DNA of 64,000 nucleotides from Martelella sp. AD-3. Lineage in GTDB: Bacteria > Pseudomonadota > Alphaproteobacteria > Rhizobiales > Rhizobiaceae. The position numbers were made by a program, and so were the translations under genes. Below the pieces are notes generated by a model. It saw only the letters and a program-made list of their open reading frames with translations, had not been told where the DNA came from and made no database searches. Positions 54,182-64,000 of the stretch are shown in pieces (position 1 is the stretch's first letter; the number at the start of each line of letters is the position of its first letter). The DNA is taken from assembly GCF_001578105.1 (NCBI RefSeq), contig NZ_CP014275.1:3286001-3350000 (forward strand), read 5' to 3'.

Positions 54182-55269
54182 AGTTCACCGATATCCCGGA
54201 AGGGTCTCGTGCCCTCCTAAGAAAGGGCACCGTCCTGCCTGCCCACCCGCTTCTGCTCACCGCAGAACGCAAGCTGGACGAGGCGCGCCAGCGCGCGGTC
54301 ACCCGCTATTACGTCGATGCCGGCGCCGGCGGCATGGCGGTCGGCGTCCACACCACGCAATTTGCCATTCGCGAAGTCGGACTTTACGAACCGGTTCTGC
54401 GTCTTGCTGCGGAAACGGCCTACGCCTGGACTGACCGGCCGCTTCTGATGGTTGCCGGCGTAACCGGTAACACGGAGCAGGCGCTGAACGAGACGCGGAT
54501 TGCACGCGGGCTCGGATATCACGCGGTTCTCCTGAACCTTGCCCGACTGAAGGGCCAGTCGGAAATCGAGATCCTCAAGCATTGCCGCGCGATCGCCGCT
54601 GAAATGCCGGTAATCGGTTTCGCCCTTCTGCCCGAGGTCGGCGGATTTCATCTCTCCTACGATTTCTGGCGCGCCTTTGCCGGTCTCGACAATGTCGTAG
54701 CGATCAAGATGGCGCCGTTTGATCGCTATCGCACCATCGAGATCATCCGCGGGGTCTGCGACGCCGGCTCTCAGGATCGCATCACGCTTTATACCGGCAA
54801 TGACGATCACATCATCCTCGACCTCGTCCAGCCCTTCGTCGTGCGATCGGCCGACGGCAAAAGCGAGCACCGGCTGCGCATTCGCGGCGGCCTTCTGGGA
54901 CATTGGAGCGTTTGGGCCGAAAAAGCCGTGCAGCAGTTCGAGCGCATCCACGCCATAGCCGACGGCGCGGCGATCCCCGAGGATATCCTGGCGCTCGACA
55001 GCATGGTGACCGACTGCAACCTCGCCATTTACGACGCGCTGAACAACCTGGCCGGATGCATTCCGGGCTGCCTTGAAGTGCTGCGCCGCCAGGGACTGGC
55101 CGCCGGAACCTGGTGCCTTGACGAGAACGAGGTCCTGAGCCCCGGCCAGAGCGAACAGATCGACCGGGTCTATGCGATGTATCCCGAAATGAACGACGAC
55201 CTCTTTGTGAAGAAGAATTTGACGCGCTGGCTGAGCGGCAACGCCGCCGCCAATCCGCTTCTGCGATGA
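54178..55269 (+). CDS. Divergent DapA-superfamily protein
   Basis: A 363-residue protein, longer than typical DapA (about 295), of the dihydrodipicolinate synthase superfamily. The Schiff-base lysine seems kept (Lys177 in NVVAIKMAPFDRYR), but the GTTGE loop is replaced (GGMAVGVHTTQF, 51-62) and the catalytic tyrosine motif LYN-P is replaced by GFALLPEVGG (147-156). An insertion with GGLLGHWSVWAEKA follows at about 240. Thus an aldolase or other imine chemistry on an unusual substrate, or loss of catalysis, is possible. It overlaps the CoA-transferase stop (ATGA) and lies 23 bases before the next start. Confidence 0.8.
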   Translation: MKFTDIPEGSRALLRKGTVLPAHPLLLTAERKLDEARQRAVTRYYVDAGAGGMAVGVHTTQFAIREVGLYEPVLRLAAETAYAWTDRPLLMVAGVTGNTEQALNETRIARGLGYHAVLLNLARLKGQSEIEILKHCRAIAAEMPVIGFALLPEVGGFHLSYDFWRAFAGLDNVVAIKMAPFDRYRTIEIIRGVCDAGSQDRITLYTGNDDHIILDLVQPFVVRSADGKSEHRLRIRGGLLGHWSVWAEKAVQQFERIHAIADGAAIPEDILALDSMVTDCNLAIYDALNNLAGCIPGCLEVLRRQGLAAGTWCLDENEVLSPGQSEQIDRVYAMYPEMNDDLFVKKNLTRWLSGNAAANPLLR

Positions 55270-55292
55270 AACAGGTTTGGGAGGAAACCGAA

Positions 55293-56348
55293 ATGAACAA
55301 AACGATTGAGACCCTTCATCCCGGCATGTTTCCGGACACATTTCGTGACGTCGAGCATCTCGAGGATTTCATGTCGGTGCCCACGTCCGAGGTGGTCGAG
55401 GACCTGAACGCGCTCGACGGCGACATCATGATCCTCGGTGTCGGCGGCAAGATCGGCGTCACCATGGCCCGCATGGCCAAGAGGGCCTGCCCCGACAAGC
55501 GGGTCATCGGCGTATCGCGCTTTTCCGAAAAAGGCGTCGAGGAGCGTCTCAACGCCTGGGGCATCGAGACAATTGCCTGCGACCTGCTTGACCGGGAGGC
55601 GGTCAATGCCCTGCCGAAAGTCGCCAATGTCATCTACATGGCCGGTCTCAAATTCGACTATCGCGGTCGCGAGGATTTTCTCTGGGCGATGAACACGATC
55701 GCACCGCAGATCACGGCGGAGGCCTTTCGCGACAGCCGGCTGGTGACCTTTTCGACGATCCATGTCTACCCCTGGTCGAACCCGCTTCATGGCGGCGTGA
55801 CGGAGAAAGACCTCCCCATGGCCCGGCCCGGCGAATACGCCAATTCGGTTGTCGGACGGGAGCGCACCTTCGAGCATTTCTCCAAGAAATACGACACGCC
55901 CGGTCGCGCCATGCGCTTCGTCTACGCCATCGACACGCGTTACGGCGTGATGCAGGAAATCGCCAGCTGGGTCTTTGCCGGCAAGGAGGTCCCGCTCGAT
56001 ACCGGCCATGTCAACATCATGTGGCAGGGCGATGCCAACGCCCAGTTCCTGCGCATGCTCGGCCAGTGCACAGTGCCGGCGAGCCCGATCAATGTCGGTG
56101 GACCGGAGACCATGTCGGTTCGCTATCTCGCCAATCGTTTCGGCGAAGCCTTCGGCGTCGAACCGCGCTTTACCGGCGCCGAGCAGGACAATTGCCTGCT
56201 CGTGAACTGCGACAAGGCAAACGGGATCTTTGGTAATCCGGTCGTGTCGGTCGATCCGATGGTGCGCTGGGTGGCCGACTGGGTGAAGACCGGAAAGCCC
56301 GTCCATGGCAAGCCGTCGAAATTTCAAGTCCGCTCCGGTGAGTTTTGA
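55293..56348 (+). CDS. NAD-dependent epimerase/dehydratase-like protein
   Basis: A 351-residue extended SDR-type protein. The nucleotide motif is DIMILGVGGKIGVTMARMAKR (about residues 45-65), with VANVIYMAGLKFDYRG and TFSTIHVYPWSN as the following conserved stretches. The catalytic Tyr-x3-Lys is not clearly in its usual form (PGEYANSVVGRERTFEH has Tyr but Arg in place of Lys). The ATG at 55293 follows GGGAGGAAACCGA, much better than one 27 bases upstream. It probably oxidises or epimerises a sugar-like intermediate. Confidence 0.8.
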   Translation: MNKTIETLHPGMFPDTFRDVEHLEDFMSVPTSEVVEDLNALDGDIMILGVGGKIGVTMARMAKRACPDKRVIGVSRFSEKGVEERLNAWGIETIACDLLDREAVNALPKVANVIYMAGLKFDYRGREDFLWAMNTIAPQITAEAFRDSRLVTFSTIHVYPWSNPLHGGVTEKDLPMARPGEYANSVVGRERTFEHFSKKYDTPGRAMRFVYAIDTRYGVMQEIASWVFAGKEVPLDTGHVNIMWQGDANAQFLRMLGQCTVPASPINVGGPETMSVRYLANRFGEAFGVEPRFTGAEQDNCLLVNCDKANGIFGNPVVSVDPMVRWVADWVKTGKPVHGKPSKFQVRSGEF

Positions 56349-56357
56349 GCCAACGCC

Positions 56358-57110
56358 ATGACCCTACGCCACTATTCCTACGCCATCGCTTCCCATATCG
56401 GCTTCATCCTGCTGTGGCAGGCGGTCGTCGTGCTCGCCGATGTGCCGACCTATATTCTTCCGACGCCGCTACAGACCATCGCCGAACTTTCGGAGGGATC
56501 CTATAACTGGGGCATGCAGATCTGGGTGACCACCCTCGAGATCTTCGGCGGCTATGCGCTGGCGGTTGTCGTCGGCGTGGCGCTGTCGGTCCTGTTCGTG
56601 TGGATCCCGGCTCTCAACAATTCGCTGATGCCCCTGCTCGTCACGCTCAACATGGTGCCGAAGGTGGCGATGGCGCCGCTGTTCATCATCTGGTTCAGCT
56701 ACGGCATCGTCCCCAACATGATCATCGCCTTCACGATCTGCTTCTTCCCGATCGTGCTGACGACCTATCGCGGACTGATCGAGGTCGAACCGGACCTTAT
56801 CAATCTAGTCAAAGCGCTGAAGGCGAGCCGCTGGCAGATCTTCGTCAAGATCCAGCTTCCAGGTTCCCTGCCCTACCTGTTTTCCGGCATGAAGGTTGCT
56901 GCCATTCTGGCGGTTGCCGGGGCCGTTGTCGGCGAGTTCATCGCCTCCGACAAGGGGCTCGGCAATTTCCTGCTGATCCAGCAGAACGCGCTGAACACGC
57001 CCGCGATGATGATGGCCCTGCTGCTGATCACGGCGATCGGCATGACGCTCTACGGTTTCGTGCTGGTGCTTGAATACATCTTCATCACGCGCAAGGAGAT
57101 TGCGGCATGA
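56358..57110 (+). CDS. ABC transporter permease (NMT1/TauC class)
   Basis: A 250-residue permease of the nitrate/taurine/pyrimidine-precursor class. The start is MTLRHYSYAIASHIGFILLW; the EAA loop is VEPDLINLVKALKASRWQIFVKIQLPGSLPYLFSG; the helix AGAVVGEFIASDKGLGNFLLIQQN is typical. It overlaps the ATPase gene by four bases. Confidence 0.92.
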   Translation: MTLRHYSYAIASHIGFILLWQAVVVLADVPTYILPTPLQTIAELSEGSYNWGMQIWVTTLEIFGGYALAVVVGVALSVLFVWIPALNNSLMPLLVTLNMVPKVAMAPLFIIWFSYGIVPNMIIAFTICFFPIVLTTYRGLIEVEPDLINLVKALKASRWQIFVKIQLPGSLPYLFSGMKVAAILAVAGAVVGEFIASDKGLGNFLLIQQNALNTPAMMMALLLITAIGMTLYGFVLVLEYIFITRKEIAA

Positions 57111-57883
57111 GCCGGACGGACCAGAAACCTTTTATCAAGCTTGATGGCGTCAAGAAGGTGTTCAATGTCGGCGGCAGCGAATTCCTTGCTGTGCAGGACG
57201 TTTCGCTCGAAATCCGGGAGGGCGAGCTCGTCTCGATCGTCGGGCCATCCGGTTGCGGCAAGTCGACGGTCCTGTCGATCCTTTCCGATCTCAACAAGGC
57301 CACCGAAGGCACGATCGAGATCGGCAATGAACACTCGCCGTTCACCCCCGGCCGGGATGTCGGCATGGTGTTCCAGAAGGCGCTGCTCTTGAAGTGGCGC
57401 ACCATTCTCGACAATGTCCTGCTGCCGGCCGAGATCCTTGGCCTGCCTCAAAAGGAAAGCCGCGAACGCGCCGCCGACCTTCTGGACATGGTCGGCCTTG
57501 CGAAATTCGCCGACGCCTACCCGCAGCAACTTTCCGGGGGCATGCAGCAACGCGCCTCGATTGCTCGCGCCCTGGTTCACGATCCGCGCCTTATCCTGAT
57601 GGACGAGCCCTTCGGCGCACTCGACGCCCTCACGCGCGAGCGCATGAACCTCGAACTGCTGCGCATCTGGAAGGAGAGCCGCAAGACAATACTGTTTGTC
57701 ACCCACGGCATTCAGGAAGCGGTGTTCCTCGGCTCGCAGGTCGCCGTCATGACTGCAGGCCCTGCCCGCATGGCTGCTCATTTCGATATCGAACTGCCGG
57801 AGCCCCGAACGCTCGACGTCAAGACGACCGAGAAATTCGGCGCCTATACCCGTGAAATCTATCATCTGCTCGGACTGAACTGA
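57107..57883 (+). CDS. ABC transporter ATPase (TauB/SsuB class)
   Basis: A 258-residue ATPase. Walker A is GPSGCGKST, signature LSGGMQQRASIARALVHDPRL, Walker B LILMDEPFGALDALTRE and switch TILFVTHGIQEAVFLG. It pairs with the preceding permease and the following binding protein. Confidence 0.93.
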   Translation: MSRTDQKPFIKLDGVKKVFNVGGSEFLAVQDVSLEIREGELVSIVGPSGCGKSTVLSILSDLNKATEGTIEIGNEHSPFTPGRDVGMVFQKALLLKWRTILDNVLLPAEILGLPQKESRERAADLLDMVGLAKFADAYPQQLSGGMQQRASIARALVHDPRLILMDEPFGALDALTRERMNLELLRIWKESRKTILFVTHGIQEAVFLGSQVAVMTAGPARMAAHFDIELPEPRTLDVKTTEKFGAYTREIYHLLGLN

Positions 57884-57906
57884 AACTGGTTTTAAGGGAG
57901 GAAACC

Positions 57907-58893
57907 ATGCGAAAGTACATGACATTTGTGATGACAACCGCGCTTTGCGCAGCCGGCGCCAGCACCGTTTCTGCCGCGGACCTGAGCCTGCAACTGAACT
58001 GGAAGGCCGGCGGCGATCACGCCCCGATCTATTATGCGCTTGAACAGGGCTGGTATGAGGATGCCGGCGTCGATCTCGATGTACGCCAGGGCTCCGGCTC
58101 GGGCGCTTCCGCCAAGGCGCTGGCCGTTGGCCAGGTCGATCTTGCCATCATCGATACGCCGACCGCGCTCCAGTTCATAGGCAATGACACGCCGATCAAG
58201 GGCGTGTTCGTCGCCTATAATGACAGCCCCTATGGCATCTACTGGAAGAAAAGCTCCGGCATTGAAACCGTGGCCGACCTCAAGGGCCGCAAGATCGGGG
58301 CGCCCGCCTTCGACGCGGCCCGGCAGATGTGGATCCCGATCGCTAACGCGCTCGACCTCGATCCCGATTCCGTCGAGTGGGTGAACCTGCAGCCGACGGC
58401 CAAGGTCGCAGCGCTCCAGTCGGGCGCGATCGATGCAACGACCCATTTCTATTCGGTGCACTTCATCTATGAGGACGTGCTTGGCGATGATCTGGGCTAT
58501 GCACTTCTGCGTGACGAGGGACTGAACCCTTACGGGCTCGCCTATTTCGCCAGCGACGATTCAATTGCAGAAAAGCATGATGCCATCGAAACCATGGTGC
58601 ATGTCACCCAGCGCGCCTTCGCCGTCTGCCTTAAAGACCCCGCCCCATGCGCCAAGGCGCTGTCGGAAGCCGTCAGCATGAAGGAGAGCGACGCCGCCCG
58701 CGAACTCGAATATGCCTCACGCGTCATGCCTGGCCTCGACAATCCGCTGGCGATCGGCGAATGGGACGTTGAACGCGTCGTCGCCGACTATGATCTCGTC
58801 GAAGCATCCTTCGAGATCACGCCGTTTGACCCCAAGACCGCTGTCACCAATGAGTTCATCGACACGTCGATCAAATATCCGGCGGCGAAATAG
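57907..58893 (+). CDS. ABC transporter substrate-binding protein (NMT1/THI5 class)
   Basis: A 328-residue periplasmic protein of the NMT1/SsuA class. Signal peptide MRKYMTFVMTTALCAAGASTVSA; mature start ADLSLQLNWKAGGDHAPIYYALEQGWYEDAG, the family hallmark, then QGSGSGASAKALAVGQVDLAIIDTPTA. Related proteins bind pyrimidine or riboflavin precursors, sulfonates or aromatic acids. It is the last gene of the operon. The ligand is not readable, but the operon content argues for a carboxylate-bearing compound. Confidence 0.92.
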   Translation: MRKYMTFVMTTALCAAGASTVSAADLSLQLNWKAGGDHAPIYYALEQGWYEDAGVDLDVRQGSGSGASAKALAVGQVDLAIIDTPTALQFIGNDTPIKGVFVAYNDSPYGIYWKKSSGIETVADLKGRKIGAPAFDAARQMWIPIANALDLDPDSVEWVNLQPTAKVAALQSGAIDATTHFYSVHFIYEDVLGDDLGYALLRDEGLNPYGLAYFASDDSIAEKHDAIETMVHVTQRAFAVCLKDPAPCAKALSEAVSMKESDAARELEYASRVMPGLDNPLAIGEWDVERVVADYDLVEASFEITPFDPKTAVTNEFIDTSIKYPAAK

Positions 58894-58921
58894 ACTTTCG
58901 GGTTCAATCTTGAAGGAAGGC

Positions 58922-58940
58922 CCCGGGCTCTGCGCCCGGG
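58922..58940 (+). terminator. GC-rich hairpin after the catabolic operon
   Basis: CCCGGGC, a TCTGC loop and GCCCGGG, 29 bases after the binding-protein stop. No T-tract follows, so termination may be partial or the hairpin may protect the 3' end. Confidence 0.45.
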
Positions 58941-59021
58941 ACTTCGAGCCACTCTTGCCCCTGAAAACCGGATCGTTCTGACCTCAGCCTCCGCCTTTTC
59001 GATCTCGTCTCAGGGGCGTTA

Positions 59022-59485
59022 TGAATAGCCCCGCGAAATGTAGACACCTTCCTGCCTAAAATGAGGTAAGAAGGCGACCATGAGCGGGCCATCGAGGACA
59101 GGCGGCAGACAGAGCCGTTGAGGTCTTCGTGGGAAGACAGCGGCAAGGTTTTAGGGCTACCGCGAACTGCATGATGACCTGCTGGATCAGGGGGAGACGT
59201 GCTGCCCGAACCGGGTTGCGCGCCTGGCCCGTCTTGCCGGCATCAAGGCCCAGATTTGCTATAAACGACGGCTTGGAAGCTAAGGTGGCAAACCTTCTGT
59301 TGCCGTCGACAACACGCTCTACAGACGGTTTGACGTGGAAGTGCTGGATAAGGCCTGGGTGACTGATATCACCTACATCCGGATCTTGGAGGGCTCCGCC
59401 TATCTTGCAGTCGTCACCGACCTATATTGCCGCCGCGTCATCGGCTGGGCACTCCAAAGCTGTCAGGCGATAGATGTCGTTCAAC
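59022..59485 (+). pseudogene. IS3-family element, copy B, left part only
   Basis: The left terminal repeat is at 59022-59049 (TGAATAGCCCCGCGAAATGT onward), matching the right end of copy A. OrfA is nearly gone. OrfB is recognisable from about 59155: YRELHDDLLDQGETCCPN, RVARLARLAGIKAQICYKRR, a stop, a shift, then NTLYRRFDVEVLDKAWVTDIT and AVVTDLYCRRVIGWALQS. It breaks off near 59485 before the HSDQGSQF region; the right half is absent. Same element type and orientation as copy A at 40.3-43.5 kb. Confidence 0.82.
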
Positions 59486-59537
59486 AAGACCCCACTCGGC
59501 GAAAGCGAAGCCTTTGATATTGTCGACAAATTAGTAC

Positions 59538-59614
<77 letters not shown>

Positions 59615-59760
59615 TTATTTCTGAGCTTCCGGGGAATGGTTGCAGACGGTTGGTCTTGCGCTTTGCCCGGAATTTTGTTTGTCGGTGCTTGGAAGTTTTG
59701 CTTCCTGCGGGCCGGAGGGCTACTCGAGCCCGCGTTGTTTCGTGTTTGTTGCGGCAATGC

Positions 59761-59784
59761 AAAAAGCCGCTTTGGGGGCGGCTT
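59761..59784 (-). terminator. Intrinsic terminator after the 5S gene
   Basis: On the minus strand AAGCCGC-CCCCAAA-GCGGCTT followed by TTT. It lies 48 bases after the 5S gene and 147 before tRNA-fMet, so the tRNA needs read-through or its own promoter. The remaining 59615-59831 shows nothing else. Confidence 0.75.
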
Positions 59785-59831
59785 GAGATCGGCAGTCGCC
59801 GTTATGAGAAGATATTGAGCTGCATTTGGCA

Positions 59832-59950
59832 GACCTGGCAGCGACTTACTCTCCCGTGCCTTAAGACAAAGTACCATCAGCGCTGGGGCATTTCACGGCC
59901 GTGTTCGGAATGGGAACGGGTGTTAAGGACCCCGCCATAGCCACCAGGTC
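59832..59950 (-). rRNA. rrf: 5S ribosomal RNA
   Basis: About 119 nt on the minus strand, starting GACCTGGTGGCTATGGCGGG and containing the conserved CCCGTTCCCATTCCGAACACGG region and the pairing end CCAGGTC. The terminal helix GACCTGG/CCAGGTC sets the ends. Confidence 0.95.
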
Positions 59951-60308
59951 GGCCAAATGCAGCATGTTTTCGAGAAGCTGGAGTTTGTTCTGTCCTCACG
60001 CTGACGCGGCTTGCGCCGCTTCGCTCCGGACGGGGCGGCGCATCAGCGCCGGCGGCCGGTCGGCCTTGCGAAGCCTGTCGGCTTCGACCTTCCCCTGCGA
60101 TGCAGAAGAAAGGATACAAGGTCGTGAGGTCTGTTGTTGTATTGGCGCTTCGCCAGTCAGCAGTCGCAATGACTGCCGGGGGACGACCCTCAGCAGCTTG
60201 CCTGCGTCGCGAAGCGGCCCGTCCGGAGCGCAGCGGCCAAAGGCCGCGACAGCGTCAGGACAAAAAGATCATGTCTTCGGCGAAGCCGATGAACATGAAC
60301 AATGAGAA
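59951..60308 (-). other. 23S-5S spacer with a long imperfect stem
   Basis: 358 bases without a gene. An imperfect long stem pairs 59992-60034 (GTCCTCACGCTGACGCGG, then CGCTCCGGACGGG) with 60218-60261 (CCCGTCCGGAGCG, then CCGCGACAGCGTCAGGAC). It is probably an RNase III-type processing or spacer-folding structure. Part of it, at 60018-60038, is identical to a stretch of the 23S intervening sequence (62995-63015). Confidence 0.65.
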
Positions 60309-63386
<3,078 letters not shown>

Positions 63387-64000
63387 GTTCTCATTGCTGA
63401 TGTTCATCTTTTTTTTGTTCTGCCGCGCGTACCGGCCTTTCGGCCTGCGCTGCGAACCACCCGCCAAACAATTGGCGACGCACGGTCGTGCTTGCCTCCA
63501 GAGCATAGCTCTTTCGGAATTCATTTCCCAAACCAACGTGGAAAAAGATTTCGGTGCGAAGCACCGCAAGGCCGACCGGCCGTCGCCGCTCATGCGGCGC
63601 GCCGTCGCAGCCCAGCAGGTCGAAGACCTGCGAAACGGGCGTGAGACAAAAAATGTCCGGGCCTTTTGTATAACCCCGGCCAATGCCATCAACACGATCA
63701 GACCACCGACCCAACAAAGTCGGCAGCCTTATTTCTTTCAGACTTGACGTCTTCCAACCTCAGCGCAAGCGCGCGTCGGCGATCGTTCGCCGCCCCCCGC
63801 GGAGGATAGGTCCGAAGGACCGCTCATCCGTGAGCGCAAAACAAACTAAAAAGACGCCAGTCTTTTTAGACCAGCTTCTCGAGATAATGTCCGGTGATGT
63901 GCGGTCAGGCGCATCAATCCAACGCATCCGCCAGATGAAGACCAAAGTCCTCAAACAACAGATCGTCGTTACAGACAGAGCTTCCTTCCAAAACCAAACC
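63387..64000 (-). other. Part of the 16S-23S spacer
   Basis: 614 bases upstream of the 23S gene, continuing past the window. No tRNA gene is visible here; the usual tRNA-Ala and tRNA-Ile would lie beyond 64000. Bases 63478-63646 are homologous to 63030-63200 of the 23S intervening sequence. The region also holds several hairpins. Confidence 0.75.
63846..63869. repeat. Perfect hairpin in the 16S-23S spacer
   Basis: CTAAAAAGAC, a GCCA loop and GTCTTTTTAG. Although it resembles a terminator, it lies within the rRNA operon ahead of the 23S gene; it may be an antitermination or processing element. Confidence 0.55.

Noticed and set aside
63846..63869. Intrinsic terminator
   Set aside because: It lies within the rRNA operon before 23S, where termination would abolish 23S synthesis; listed as a hairpin instead.
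63387..64000. tRNA-Ala or tRNA-Ile in the 16S-23S spacer
   Set aside because: I looked for the conserved T-loop and CCA end on both strands and found none; these genes should lie beyond the window.

Overview
The window is high-GC alphaproteobacterial chromosome, most likely Rhizobiales (Rhizobiaceae or Aurantimonadaceae type). This rests on the rRNA layout (23S with a helix-9 intervening sequence, then 5S, then initiator tRNA), rhizobial-type intergenic palindromes, and the dominance of ABC, TTT and TRAP uptake systems. Genus assignment is inference.

Layout. 1-526: no recognised gene. 527-3199: LysR regulator, then a DUF1007 protein and a NicO/RcnA-type nickel/cobalt transporter. 3205-7206: ubiT-ubiU-ubiV (oxygen-independent ubiquinone hydroxylation) divergent from a UbiD-family decarboxylase, with a weak FNR-like site between. 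7225-11067: sulfate ABC transporter (sbp, cysT, cysW, cysA). 11068-12267: non-coding with several palindromic repeats. 12268-25536: a sugar locus with AraC regulator, ABC importer, sulfatase, and divergently a ROK kinase, GmhA-like SIS isomerase, GH38 alpha-mannosidase, DapA-like aldolase and LacI regulator. It looks like a pathway for a sulfated or mannose-containing glycan. 25577-31940: IclR regulator divergent from a tripartite tricarboxylate-type transporter (TctC, TctB, TctA) and two DapA-family lyases, with three near-identical palindromes in the divergent spacer.

32.1-43.9 kb is a genomic graveyard. It holds a decayed IS3 element, a fucose-isomerase tail, an FGGY kinase with its middle deleted, a sugar operon whose binding-protein gene is cut down to its tail, a TRAP permease missing its start, and a three-level nested IS (IS256-family inside IS110-family inside IS3-family) that abuts a frameshifted DUF3830 gene.

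44.1-49.7 kb: a ribose-type ABC importer with a metallo-beta-lactamase-fold hydrolase and a LacI regulator. 49.7-58.9 kb: a GntR-controlled nine-gene operon with FAD oxidoreductase, crotonase, class I CoA-transferase, a divergent DapA-like protein, a Rossmann dehydratase and an NMT1-type ABC importer. No substrate can be read from it; it is the best candidate here for an undescribed catabolic pathway. A second partial copy of the IS3-family element lies at 59.0-59.5 kb, so both operons sit between inward-facing IS ends.

59.5-64 kb, minus strand: tRNA-fMet, 5S, 23S (with a 311-nt intervening sequence) and part of the 16S-23S spacer. The intervening sequence shares long near-identical blocks with both rRNA spacers.
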